64,000 bases of DNA from Mycobacterium sp. Aquia_213. GTDB lineage: Bacteria > Actinomycetota > Actinomycetes > Mycobacteriales > Mycobacteriaceae. A model generated the notes under the pieces. It made no database searches, had not been told where the DNA came from, and saw only the letters and a program-made list of their open reading frames with translations. The stretch is from NCBI RefSeq assembly GCF_026625985.1, contig NZ_CP113116.1:558001-622000 (forward strand). The letters run 5' to 3'. A program made the position numbers and the translations under genes. Shown here piece by piece: positions 1 to 8,960 of the stretch (its first letter is position 1; each line of letters starts with the position of its first letter).

Positions 1-1486
1 CAACGCGCGACACCCGATCGTTCGTGATCGGCTTCCAGACCACCGGCGCGGCGGTGGTCGGCTGGCCCGCGACGGGCTTGGAATTGTTGTCGGGGGTCAT
101 CCCGAAGTAGAGGCCGCCGACCACCAACAGCACGACCAAAATCGCCGCACCGGCGACCAGGCCTACGCGATTGCGCTTCTTGCCGGGCTCGGCGAACCAC
201 TCGCGCACCTTGACCAGGAACGGCTTGCGCCAGGAAGGTGGCACCGAACCGGACGACGCCGACTGGCCGGGACCGCCCGGCGGGCTCATTCCGGAGCCGC
301 CGCTCGCCGGCGCCGAAGCGCCAACCTGCGCTTGGGTTTCCGCGTTGATTCCGCCGCGCAAGATATTCGCCGCTGCAGCCAACTCGGTCGGATCGGCAGG
401 CTGGGGCCGCGGGGATGGTGACGCACCCCCGACGACGTCACTTAGCTGCCGGGTGGGGCCCGGGTCCACGGCCGGGGGTGGTGATTTCGGAACCGTCGAC
501 GTCGTGCCGTCCGGTGCGGGCGCGATCGCTGGGCTGGCAGCGACCGAAGTCCCCGCGGCGACGTTCGGCTGCTTGGTCCCCGTGCTCCCCGCTTCGGTGA
601 TCGCCATCGAATCGGGTCGTAAACCGTTGAGCTTCTGGGCGGATTGCAATTCGCGGCCGAACTCCGCGGCGGACAGCGGCCGTTCCGCCGGATCAATCGC
701 CATCGCATGCTCGATGGCCACGCACACCGCGTCCGGGATGCCTTCCGGACGCATGTCCGGGACCCGTGTCGTACTGATGCGCAGGTACTGCGCGACGAGG
801 TCCTCATCGTTCTTGCGTTCGTGCGCCGCGCCGCCGGCGATCAGTGCGTAGATCGTGGCGCCCAGGGAGTACACGTCGGAAGCGACCGTCGCCGGCTTAC
901 CGGTCATCACCTCCGGCGCGGTGTAGTCGATTGTGCCGGAGAAGAATCCGGTCGCGGTTTCGTAGCCGCCCTCGATGTGGGCGATCCCGAAGTCACTCAG
1001 CAGCGGTTCGCCGTAATCGCTGACAAGTACGTTGGCGGGCTTGATGTCGCGGTGCAAGGTGCCGCTTCGGTGTGCGGTTTCCAGTGCCCCGCAAAGCTTT
1101 ACGGCGATCCGCAGCGCCTCGGGCCAGGCGGTCGGCCCTTCCCGGCGCAACCGGACGGCCAGGGAATCGGCGGACATGTACGGCATCACGATGTAGGGCC
1201 GTCCGCTCTCGGTCACCCCGACCCGCAGGATGTTGACGATGTTGGGATGCCCCGAGAGCCCACCCATCGCATAGCCTTCACGCAGAAAGCGTTCCCGGCT
1301 CTCCTCGTCGATATGCGACGGCAGCACTTTGATCGCGACGTTGCGCCCGAGCGCCGTCTCGTAGGCGCAATAGATCACTCCGGCGCCACCCCTGGCGACT
1401 TGGCGTGCGTCCTCGAATCCGGCGTCGGACAATTCCGCGATGAGGCCGCTGGGTGGCGACGCGTCTGTGGGGGACCCCTCACCCAT
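1..1486 (-). CDS. PknK-like serine/threonine protein kinase with Kelch-type ectodomain (C-terminus cut by window edge)
   Basis: This is a eukaryotic-type Ser/Thr kinase anchored in the membrane. The visible 495 residues hold a kinase domain with the glycine loop RGGAGVIY, VAIKV lysine, HRDIKPAN catalytic loop and SDFG. A Pro/Ser/Thr-rich linker and one membrane segment near residue 450 (VGLVAGAAILVVLLVVGG) follow. The first residues of a Kelch-like outer domain (VVWKPITNDRVSRV) reach the window edge, so the true C-terminus is unseen. The opening ELSDAGFEDARQV and the GGxGV loop resemble PknK. The protein is a paralogue of the complete kinase directly upstream on the same strand. I chose the ATG at 1486; a TTG at 1501 is possible. 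Confidence 0.88.
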   Translation of the reverse strand, partial: MGEGSPTDASPPSGLIAELSDAGFEDARQVARGGAGVIYCAYETALGRNVAIKVLPSHIDEESRERFLREGYAMGGLSGHPNIVNILRVGVTESGRPYIVMPYMSADSLAVRLRREGPTAWPEALRIAVKLCGALETAHRSGTLHRDIKPANVLVSDYGEPLLSDFGIAHIEGGYETATGFFSGTIDYTAPEVMTGKPATVASDVYSLGATIYALIAGGAAHERKNDEDLVAQYLRISTTRVPDMRPEGIPDAVCVAIEHAMAIDPAERPLSAAEFGRELQSAQKLNGLRPDSMAITEAGSTGTKQPNVAAGTSVAASPAIAPAPDGTTSTVPKSPPPAVDPGPTRQLSDVVGGASPSPRPQPADPTELAAAANILRGGINAETQAQVGASAPASGGSGMSPPGGPGQSASSGSVPPSWRKPFLVKVREWFAEPGKKRNRVGLVAGAAILVVLLVVGGLYFGMTPDNNSKPVAGQPTTAAPVVWKPITNDRVSRV

Positions 1487-1607
1487 ATTCTTGGCGCTCA
1501 ACTTCCCCGCGATTGTCGAATTCGCGAGCTCAAGAGTATCGCTAGGTAGCTGCCCGGGGACACTATTCGGGCATGATCAATCGGCAGCGGGGTCCGGAAC
1601 CGCCCCG

Positions 1608-4600
1608 CTAGCTGAAATCGAGCGCCTCGACCGTTGCTACCGGGCCCTCGTGCGTCGGGCGGTTGGCGCCGCCGATGACATAGACGGTGTTGCCGACCGT
1701 GGCAACCACCTCGGCGTGACGCGGGGTCGGCATCGGTGGCAGCGTGGTCCATTTCCCGGCGCTGATGTCGTACATCTCGCCCACATTCAGCACCGTCGAC
1801 GGCTCTTCGCCACCGAGTGCGACGATCCGGCCGTCGATGTAGGTGGCACCGTAGCTGCCGCGCGGTGTCGGCATGCCCACCAATTTGGCCCACGTTCCCG
1901 ACCCGAGGTCGAACCGTTCAACCGCCGCGGAGTTCTGGTCGGCGGACAGCAGCCTGCCGCCGAGTGCGTAGACGTAGGTACCGTCCGACACCGCGGCCAG
2001 GTGTTCGCGCGGGGTCGGCAGGTCGGCGGCGTCGTTCCACGAAGTGCCGTCGAAGATCTCGGTTTGCGCGACGAGCTCCTTGCCGTTCTGCCCGCCGACG
2101 ACCACCAGTTTGTCTCCGACCACCGCCGCGGCCGGTGCCGCCCGGGCATGCCGCAGCGGCGGTAGTTCCACCCAGTTGCCGCCGCGCAGAGCGAATACCT
2201 TGTTGGACCCGTTGGCGATGTTGTCGGTTGTGCCGCCGAGTACGACGACTTCGCCGCGGTACGCCGCCGCGGCCGCGTGGTGCAGTGGGATCGGCAACGC
2301 GGGCCCGGGCTCCCAGATTCCGGTGCGCGGCTCGTAGCTTTCAACCGTTTGCAGCGCAACGCCGTTGCGCAGGCCGCCGAGGATCCAGACCTTGTTGTTG
2401 AGTACGGCCGACGCCATCATCAGCCGGGCGGTCGGCGCGTCCGGCAGTGAACGCCAGGGCGGCGCCGGCTGGGTCTTGCGGGCCGGCAGTTTGAGCGTCT
2501 CGGCGGAGGTGATGGCTTGCTGATCCCCGATAGCCGTCGATCCACCGACCGCATACACCGACCGCTGCACCGCGGCGACCGCCAGGCCGTGTCGTGCGGT
2601 GGCCATATCCGGTAGACCAGACCAGGTTTTGGTCATCAGATCGAAGGTGGACACGCTCTGCAGGACCTGGCCCGACGACACGCCTCCAAGGGCCACCAGG
2701 CGTCCATCCGCAACGGTCGCGCCGAGGTCGCTGCGAGCTTTTGGCAACGCGGGCAACGCAATCCACGTTTTCGCGGCGGGGTCATACGCCTCGACGGCGG
2801 CCAGGTCGGCCCCGTTCGTGCCGCCGACCGCGTACACCAGCCTTCCGTCCGAGGCCGCGGCCAGCAGCTGTCGCGGGGTCGGCAGTGGCGCGCCGAGCGT
2901 CCACGCGTTGCCGTCGAACACTTCGGTGGTGTTGAGCAGGGCGCCGTTCGCGTCGACACCGCCCGTGACGACGATTCGGTCGCCCGCCACCGTTGCAGCG
3001 GCCGCCGCCCTGGGCTGCAGCAGATGCGGCAACTCCACCCAGTGACCGTTGACTACCCGCCAAACCTGATCTGTCGCAACGTTTTTACCTTCTGCGGTCA
3101 TCCAGCCGCCGAGCACCACCGGGTTGCCCTGCCAGGTCACCGCCATCGCGTGCGAAACCGCCACCGGCAGATCGTCGCTGCGTTTCCATTCGTCGATGGC
3201 CGGGTCGTAGCCCTCGTCGCGCGCGGTGACGGTGCCGTCGCTTCGAATACCGCCGAAAACCCAGATGGTGCCGTCGACTTGGGTCGTCGCCGCGGCATAA
3301 CGCGCCACCCGCGCATCCGAGATCGGCGTCCACTGAACAGCCTGCGCGGGGTGCGTCGCGGTCGTACTCGCAGTGGTCGGGTGGTTGTCCCCGCCGGACG
3401 GCAGCGTCACATAGACGATCCCGGCGACCAACACCGCGACCGCGGCCGCGGCTCCGGCGACCAAGCCGATGCGGCCGCGCTTGCGTCCCGGCTCTGCGAA
3501 CCACCCGGCCGCTCGTGCCCGCAGCGGTGGCTTTCCGCCAGGCGGTCCGGCGGGGCCGGATAAGGGCTCCTTCGGAGTAGCAACATCATCTGCCGGGTGC
3601 GCAATTTCCGGCTGTACTTCGGCGTCGTAGACGGCACGCAATACGGGGGCCGCCTCCGAAAACTCGCGCTGAATAACGGATTCCGACGCACCGGTGAGCG
3701 GCTTCGCGGATTCCCGCACCAGGGTGGCCGGAGCCGTCGACGTTGCCTGCGCACTGCCGTCGCCGGATGTGGCTTCCAGTTGGGAGATCTCGGCGGCCGC
3801 CTGCCGTACCGAGTGACGACCGGAGTCGGTGATTGCCATCGAATCTGCCGGCAAGCCGTTGCTGCGCTGCGCGGCTTGGAACTCGCGGCCCAATTCTGCC
3901 GCGGACCCGGGCCGTTCCGCGGGGTCCACCGCCATCGCGCTTTCGATTGCCGCGCACACCGCGTCGGGGATCCCGGTGGCACGTAAATCGGGGAACGCCG
4001 TGGTGCTGATGCGCAGATACTGCGCGACGAGATCTTCGCTTGTCATTCGCTCGTACGGGGCGGCTCCGGCGATCAGGGTGTAAATCGTGGCGCCGAGTGA
4101 ATAGATGTCGGAGACCACCGTTGCCGGATTGCCGGCCAACGACTCCGGCGGTGTGTAGTCGATTGTGCCGGAGAAGAATCCGCTCGTCGTTTCATAACCG
4201 CCCTGGATATGTGCGATCCCGAAGTCGGCCAATTGTGGTTCGCCGTAATCGTCGACGAGTACGTTGGCGGGCTTGATGTCGCGGTGCAAGATGCCGGTCT
4301 TGTGCGCGGTTTCCAGTGCCCCACTCAGCTTCACGCCGATGCGCACGGCTTCCGGCCAGGGGATGCGACCCTCGCGGCGCAGCCGCACCGCCAGGGAATC
4401 CTCGGCGCAGTAAGGCATCACGATGTAGGGCCGGCCGGTCGACGTGATGCCGACCCGCAAGATGTTGAGGATGTTCGGGTGCCCCGAGAGCCCGCCCATC
4501 GCGTAGCCCTCACGCAGAAAACGTTCCCGGCTTTCGTCGTCGAAATTCGCCGGCATCACCTTGATTGCGACCTTTCGGCCCAACGCCGTCTCATGACAGC

Positions 4601-4733
4601 GATAGACCACCCCGGCACCGCCTTTGCCGACCTGGCGAGCGTTGTCGAATCCGGCGGCGGCCAGCTCCTCGGTGATTCCCCCCACTGCCGACGCCGGGTC
4701 ATCGGTCTTGGGTGCATCAGCCACAGCGGCCAA
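1608..4733 (-). CDS. PknK-like serine/threonine protein kinase with twelve Kelch repeats
   Basis: This 1041-residue receptor-like kinase has a cytosolic kinase domain at about residues 27-290: GKGGAGVVY loop, Lys58 in VAIKV, HRD Asp152 and DFG Asp170. A low-complexity linker leads to one membrane helix at about 432-454, with basic residues (GRKRGR) on the inner side. The outer part from about 470 to the end carries twelve Kelch units, each with a double glycine (FGG, LGG, VGG, IGG), enough for two six-bladed propellers. The kinase domain resembles PknK, but PknK itself lacks this ectodomain. It lies 121 bases upstream of its paralogue on the same strand. The Kelch part probably senses an external ligand or cell-wall component; the ligand is unknown. 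Confidence 0.92.
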   Translation of the reverse strand: MAAVADAPKTDDPASAVGGITEELAAAGFDNARQVGKGGAGVVYRCHETALGRKVAIKVMPANFDDESRERFLREGYAMGGLSGHPNILNILRVGITSTGRPYIVMPYCAEDSLAVRLRREGRIPWPEAVRIGVKLSGALETAHKTGILHRDIKPANVLVDDYGEPQLADFGIAHIQGGYETTSGFFSGTIDYTPPESLAGNPATVVSDIYSLGATIYTLIAGAAPYERMTSEDLVAQYLRISTTAFPDLRATGIPDAVCAAIESAMAVDPAERPGSAAELGREFQAAQRSNGLPADSMAITDSGRHSVRQAAAEISQLEATSGDGSAQATSTAPATLVRESAKPLTGASESVIQREFSEAAPVLRAVYDAEVQPEIAHPADDVATPKEPLSGPAGPPGGKPPLRARAAGWFAEPGRKRGRIGLVAGAAAAVAVLVAGIVYVTLPSGGDNHPTTASTTATHPAQAVQWTPISDARVARYAAATTQVDGTIWVFGGIRSDGTVTARDEGYDPAIDEWKRSDDLPVAVSHAMAVTWQGNPVVLGGWMTAEGKNVATDQVWRVVNGHWVELPHLLQPRAAAAATVAGDRIVVTGGVDANGALLNTTEVFDGNAWTLGAPLPTPRQLLAAASDGRLVYAVGGTNGADLAAVEAYDPAAKTWIALPALPKARSDLGATVADGRLVALGGVSSGQVLQSVSTFDLMTKTWSGLPDMATARHGLAVAAVQRSVYAVGGSTAIGDQQAITSAETLKLPARKTQPAPPWRSLPDAPTARLMMASAVLNNKVWILGGLRNGVALQTVESYEPRTGIWEPGPALPIPLHHAAAAAYRGEVVVLGGTTDNIANGSNKVFALRGGNWVELPPLRHARAAPAAAVVGDKLVVVGGQNGKELVAQTEIFDGTSWNDAADLPTPREHLAAVSDGTYVYALGGRLLSADQNSAAVERFDLGSGTWAKLVGMPTPRGSYGATYIDGRIVALGGEEPSTVLNVGEMYDISAGKWTTLPPMPTPRHAEVVATVGNTVYVIGGANRPTHEGPVATVEALDFS

Positions 4734-4889
4734 CCTCCTGCGTGAGTGCGACTCGCGGGCTCAAGCGTAACTAAACTCCGACCCTCCGCGCGCAGTCAGC
4801 GGAACTGTCTCGGCGAGATATGAATTCGATCCAAACACCTTCTGACACCTTGGGTTTCCTGTTGGTTAACCCTGAGCCAGAATGGACCC

Positions 4890-5720
4890 ATGACACTGGA
4901 TCTGACCGCGTACTTCGACCGCATCAACTATCGCGGTGCCGTCGAACCGACCCTCGAGGTGCTGCAAGGTCTGATGACCGCTCATACCCAGACCATTCCG
5001 TTCGAGAACCTCGATCCGGTGATGGGCGTACCGGTCGATGACCTGGGTCCCGACGCCCTGACCGACAAGCTGGTGCACCGGCGCCGGGGTGGCTTCTGCT
5101 ACGAGCACAACGGGCTGATGGGTTACGTGCTGGCCGAAGTCGGCTTTCGGGTGCGCCGATTGACCGGGCGGGTGGTCTGGATGCGGCCGTCCGACGCACC
5201 GGTGCCGGCGCAGACCCACACCGTGTTGGCGGTGACGTTCCCCGGGTCGCGGGGGTCATATCTGGTCGACGTCGGCTTCGGCGGCCAGACCCTGACGTCT
5301 CCCATTCGCTTCGAAATCGGCAACGCCCAGCAGACCACACATGAGCCCTACCGGCTCGAGGACCGCGGCGACGGACTGGTGCTACAGACCCAGGTGCGCG
5401 GTGAATGGCAATCGCTGTACGAATTCACCACCCGGACCCGGCCGCAGATCGATCTGACGATGGGGAGCTGGTACGTCTCGACATACCCCGGCTCGCACTT
5501 CGTGACCGGCCTGATGGCTGCCCTGGTCAGCGACGACACCAGGATGAACCTGTCCGGTCGCAACCTGGCCATCCACCGTGCGAGCGGGACCGAAAAGATC
5601 GTTCTCGACGACGCGGGGGCGGTTGTCGATGCTCTGAATGAGCGGTTCGGCATCAATATCGACGACCTCGGCGGGCGCGGCCCGCTCGAGGCGCGGATCG
5701 CCGATATTTTCGTCAATTGA
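4890..5720 (+). CDS. nat: arylamine N-acetyltransferase Nat
   Basis: Nat transfers acyl groups from CoA donors, including propionyl-CoA, to arylamines such as isoniazid. The 276 residues align with M. tuberculosis Nat (Rv3566c) almost throughout. The Cys-His-Asp triad is at the expected places: Cys70 in RRRGGFCYEHNG, His110 in QTHTVLAVTFPG and Asp127 in LVDVGFGGQ. In M. tuberculosis nat is the last gene of the hsaADCB operon; here a divergent kinase lies upstream and I see no KstR box in the 156-base gap. The start ATG has no strong Shine-Dalgarno, but the N-terminus MTLDLTAYFDRINYRG matches the family. Confidence 0.96.
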   Translation: MTLDLTAYFDRINYRGAVEPTLEVLQGLMTAHTQTIPFENLDPVMGVPVDDLGPDALTDKLVHRRRGGFCYEHNGLMGYVLAEVGFRVRRLTGRVVWMRPSDAPVPAQTHTVLAVTFPGSRGSYLVDVGFGGQTLTSPIRFEIGNAQQTTHEPYRLEDRGDGLVLQTQVRGEWQSLYEFTTRTRPQIDLTMGSWYVSTYPGSHFVTGLMAALVSDDTRMNLSGRNLAIHRASGTEKIVLDDAGAVVDALNERFGINIDDLGGRGPLEARIADIFVN

Positions 5721-5977
5721 GCGACGAAATCGGCGCGCGCGCCGGTTTGCAAGGAAAATTTGCGGGCGGTCGCGGCGATCGAAAAACATCTGCTCAAAAT
5801 GGTCGTTCGGCAAATGATGGCGTATCGTCCAGGCGGTGCCACCAGCCCGCGAGCAGTGACAAATGCGCCGATAGTGGCCTGATCGTGATCTCTGCCATAG
5901 CGAACCGGTGCGGCGATTAGCACATGCGCCGATTAATCTGTCCTACCGTGAGTCGGGATCTTTGTTTGGAGGATGTT

Positions 5978-7801
5978 GTGCCCACCTTGGGCGATGCGGA
6001 CCCGTACGCTTCCCAGGTGGGCTCAATCGTCGTGCCCGAGGGCGTGACGTTGACGTCGTATTTTGACCGCAACCGAGCCGAGCACGGTGACAGTCCGGCA
6101 TACCGCTTCCTCGACTACTCGCACGAACCGGATGGCCGGCCGGTGGTGCTCAGCTGGAACGAGCTGTGGGCCCGGGTCTGCGCGATCGGCGCCCGCCTGC
6201 AGCAGGTCACCAAGCCGGGGGATCGGGTGGCGATCCTCGCGCCGCAGGGTCTGGACTATGTGGCGGGTTTCTTCGGCAGCGTCTATGCGGGCAATATCGC
6301 CGTGCCGCTGTTCGCGCCGACCATGTCGGGGCACGCCGAGCGATTGGCCGCGGTGCTCGACGACGCCCGGCCCGCCGCGGTGTTGACCACGACCGCCGTT
6401 GCCGAGTCCGTTCGCACGTTTATCCGGACACTGGCGCCCAAAGAGCGACCCCGCATGATCGCGGTGGACGCGCTGCCGGAAACGCTCGGTTCGATGTTCA
6501 CCGGCGCGGCCCTGGACACCGACGACATCGCCTACCTGCAGTACACCTCGGGCTCGACGCGGTCACCGGCCGGCGTGGAGATCACCCATCGGTCCGTCTA
6601 CACGAACGCGATGCAGATGGTCATGACCGGAGGGCTGGACGTCGACGTCCGAACGGTGAGCTGGCTGCCCCTGTATCACGACATGGGGTTGATGATGATC
6701 ATGTTCACGGCGTTCTTCGGGGCGCAGGTGACGCTGATGGATCCCATGGCGTTTCTTCGCCGGCCCTACCGCTGGATCAAGCAACTGGGCATCGAGTCGA
6801 CTTATGGCCGCACCTTCGCGGCGGCGCCGAACTTCGCGTTCGAGCTGACGGCCGAGCGTGGACTACCCCCGGCAGGCGAGACACTAGACCTCAGCAATGT
6901 TGTCTGCGTCCTCAACGGGTCCGAGCCCGTCACCATGCCGGCGATCGAGAAGTTCACCAACGCGTTTGCTCCCTACGGTCTGCCCGCGAACGCGGTCAAG
7001 CCGTCCTACGGGATGGCGGAAGCGACGCTGTCGGTGGCCAGCATCTCTCAGGAGGCCACGGCGAGCGCCATCTTCCTGGACCGGGAACAGCTCGGTGCCG
7101 GCCGCGCGGTGCTCGTCGCACCCGAGGATCCCGGTGCGGTCGCCCAGGTGTCATGCGGGCAGCCGATTCCCGACCAGTGGGCGGTGATTGCCGACCCGGA
7201 CGGCGCCGAGGTGCCCGACGGCACCGTGGGCGAAGTATGGTTGCAGGGCAACAACATCGGCCGCGGATATTTCGGACGCGCCGACGAGACTCGGCGCGTG
7301 TTCGGCAACAAGCTGCAGTCCCGGCTCGACCACGGCAGCCATGCCGAGGGCGCCGCCGACAACGGCTGCTGGCTGGCGACCGGTGATCTCGGCGTCTACC
7401 TGGACGGCGAGCTGTATCTGACCGGCCGGATCAAGGACTTGATCATCATCGACGGCCGCAACCACTATCCGTTCGACATCGAGACCACGGTCAGCGAAGC
7501 TTCGCCCGCCATCCGCACCGGCTATGTCGCCGCCTTCTCGGTCCCCGCCGACGTGCTCGGATCAACCGACGGTGGTTCCGGCGAGCAGCTGGTGATCGTG
7601 GCCGAGCGGGCCGCGGGCGCGGGACGTACCGATCTGGGTTCGATCGCCGACATCGTGCGGGCGGCCATTTCGCGCAACCACCAGGTCCGCATCGCCGACG
7701 TCCGCCTCGTGGCTGCCGGCACCATTCCCCGCACCACGAGCGGCAAGCTCGCCCGCAGTGCTGCCCGGGCCGAGTACCTTGCGGGCAAGTTCAACCGCTG
7801 A
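5978..7801 (+). CDS. fatty-acyl-AMP ligase (FadD/FAAL family)
   Basis: FAALs adenylate fatty acids and hand them to an acyl-carrier protein of a polyketide or lipopeptide synthase. The ANL P-loop reads YTSGSTRSPAGVEITH. Other family marks are SWLPLYHDMGLM, PSYGMAEATL, the GDLG motif, and RIKDLIIIDGRNHYP, whose hinge and N-H-Y-P are typical of FAALs. The C-terminal Lys is in TTSGKLARSA. I chose the GTG at 5978 because GGAGGA sits four bases before it; the frame is open further upstream to an ATG at 5924. No polyketide synthase or carrier protein is visible nearby. The gene is inserted between nat and aspB, which are neighbours in M. tuberculosis, and its end overlaps the aspB end by 11 bases. 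Confidence 0.88.
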   Translation: MPTLGDADPYASQVGSIVVPEGVTLTSYFDRNRAEHGDSPAYRFLDYSHEPDGRPVVLSWNELWARVCAIGARLQQVTKPGDRVAILAPQGLDYVAGFFGSVYAGNIAVPLFAPTMSGHAERLAAVLDDARPAAVLTTTAVAESVRTFIRTLAPKERPRMIAVDALPETLGSMFTGAALDTDDIAYLQYTSGSTRSPAGVEITHRSVYTNAMQMVMTGGLDVDVRTVSWLPLYHDMGLMMIMFTAFFGAQVTLMDPMAFLRRPYRWIKQLGIESTYGRTFAAAPNFAFELTAERGLPPAGETLDLSNVVCVLNGSEPVTMPAIEKFTNAFAPYGLPANAVKPSYGMAEATLSVASISQEATASAIFLDREQLGAGRAVLVAPEDPGAVAQVSCGQPIPDQWAVIADPDGAEVPDGTVGEVWLQGNNIGRGYFGRADETRRVFGNKLQSRLDHGSHAEGAADNGCWLATGDLGVYLDGELYLTGRIKDLIIIDGRNHYPFDIETTVSEASPAIRTGYVAAFSVPADVLGSTDGGSGEQLVIVAERAAGAGRTDLGSIADIVRAAISRNHQVRIADVRLVAAGTIPRTTSGKLARSAARAEYLAGKFNR

Positions 7802-8960
7802 CTGACAGCCACGGCCCCATTCGGTGCAGAGCTTCTTCGATGTCGCTCGTCGGTCCGGCGAACGACAGCCGGACGAACCTGTTGCCCCGTGTGGTGTCGA
7901 AGTCGATACCGGGAGCGATCGCAACACCGGTGTCGGCCAACAGTTTTGAACAGAACGCCAGCGAGTCGTCGGTGAAATCCGAGACGTCGGCGTAGACGTA
8001 GAACGCACCGTCGGTCGGTGCCAGCCGGTCGATGCCGATTGCGCGCAGCCCGTCCAGCAGCAGTGAGCGGTTGACGGTGTAGTGGCTCAGGTTGCCTTCG
8101 GCTTCCGCGGTTGCCTCTCGCGTGAACGCGGCCACCGCGGCGATCTGCGGCAGCACCGGCGGGCAGATGGTGAAGTTGCCGGTCAAGCAGTCCACCGCGC
8201 GGCGCAGCTCGGGCGGCACCAGCAACCAGCCCAGCCGCCAGCCGGTCATCGCGTAATACTTGGAAAAGCTGTTGACCACCACGGCATTTCGCGAAGTCTG
8301 CCAGGCGCTGCTGGTCTGTGGAGCTCCTTCGTAGACCAGTCCGTGGTAGACCTCATCGCTGATCAGCCGCACGCCGGAGGCATCACACCACGACGCGATC
8401 GCCGCCAACTCTTCGGGCGGTATGACGGTTCCGGTGGGATTGGCCGGGCTGGCGACGATGACGCCGCGCACCGGCGGGTCGAGTTCGGCGAGCATCTGCG
8501 CGGTGGGCTGGAATCGGGTTTCCGGACCGCACGGGATCTCCACCACCTCACATCCCAACGCCGACAGGATGTTCCGATAGCACGGGTAGCCGGGGCTGGC
8601 CAGCGCCACCCGATCCCCGACGTCAAAGCACGCCAGAAAAGCCAGCAGGAATCCGCCCGAGGAACCCGTGGTGACTACCACCGCGTCGGATTCGACGGAG
8701 ATACCGTGCAGGCGTTGGTAATTCGCGGCGATCGCGGCGCGCAGCTCGGGAATGCCCAGCGCCACGGTGTAGCCCAGCTGGTTGGCTTGCACGGCGGCCG
8801 CGGCCGCCGCCCGGATCGGTTCCGGAGCACCCACGCTGGGCTGTCCGGCCGAGAGGTTGACCAGGTCGCCGTGACTGCGCTGACGCTCCGCGGCCGCCAG
8901 CCAGACATCCATCACATGGAATGGGGGGATGCCGGCGCGCAGTGCGACGGAGGCCTTCAC
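7791..8960 (-). CDS. aspB: PLP-dependent aminotransferase AspB-like (Rv3565 homologue)
   Basis: This is a fold-type I class I/II aminotransferase of 389 residues. Visible family marks are SAGQPSVGAP, the nucleotide-pocket segment TTGSSGG, ASPANPTGT, SDEVYHGLVY, the PLP-lysine motif NSFSKYYAMTGWRLGW and the late Arg in RFVRLSFA. The GTG start at 8960 overlaps the fadE33 stop as GTGA, so it is translationally coupled to the KstR2-controlled fadD3-fadE31-fadE32-fadE33 operon. A longer frame reaches 9122 but lies inside fadE33 and carries no family sequence. Its role in sterol breakdown is unproven and its true amino donor and acceptor are not evident. Confidence 0.92.
   Translation of the reverse strand: MKASVALRAGIPPFHVMDVWLAAAERQRSHGDLVNLSAGQPSVGAPEPIRAAAAAAVQANQLGYTVALGIPELRAAIAANYQRLHGISVESDAVVVTTGSSGGFLLAFLACFDVGDRVALASPGYPCYRNILSALGCEVVEIPCGPETRFQPTAQMLAELDPPVRGVIVASPANPTGTVIPPEELAAIASWCDASGVRLISDEVYHGLVYEGAPQTSSAWQTSRNAVVVNSFSKYYAMTGWRLGWLLVPPELRRAVDCLTGNFTICPPVLPQIAAVAAFTREATAEAEGNLSHYTVNRSLLLDGLRAIGIDRLAPTDGAFYVYADVSDFTDDSLAFCSKLLADTGVAIAPGIDFDTTRGNRFVRLSFAGPTSDIEEALHRMGPWLSVSG

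Noticed and set aside
171..1549. Long plus-strand open frames over the first kinase (for example 171-851 and 644-1549)
   Set aside because: They are antisense to a clear kinase reading frame, have no recognisable domain, and are explained by high GC codon bias.
4864..4871. GGTTAACC palindrome before nat as a KstR-type site
   Set aside because: It does not fit TnnAACnnGTTnnA (the half-sites are inverted and too close), and short palindromes of this kind are expected by chance.
5721..5977. Possible small gene or operator between nat and the acyl-AMP ligase
   Set aside because: Short frames there show no family or ribosome site, and no KstR or KstR2 box is present. Only the GGAGGA before 5978 is convincing.
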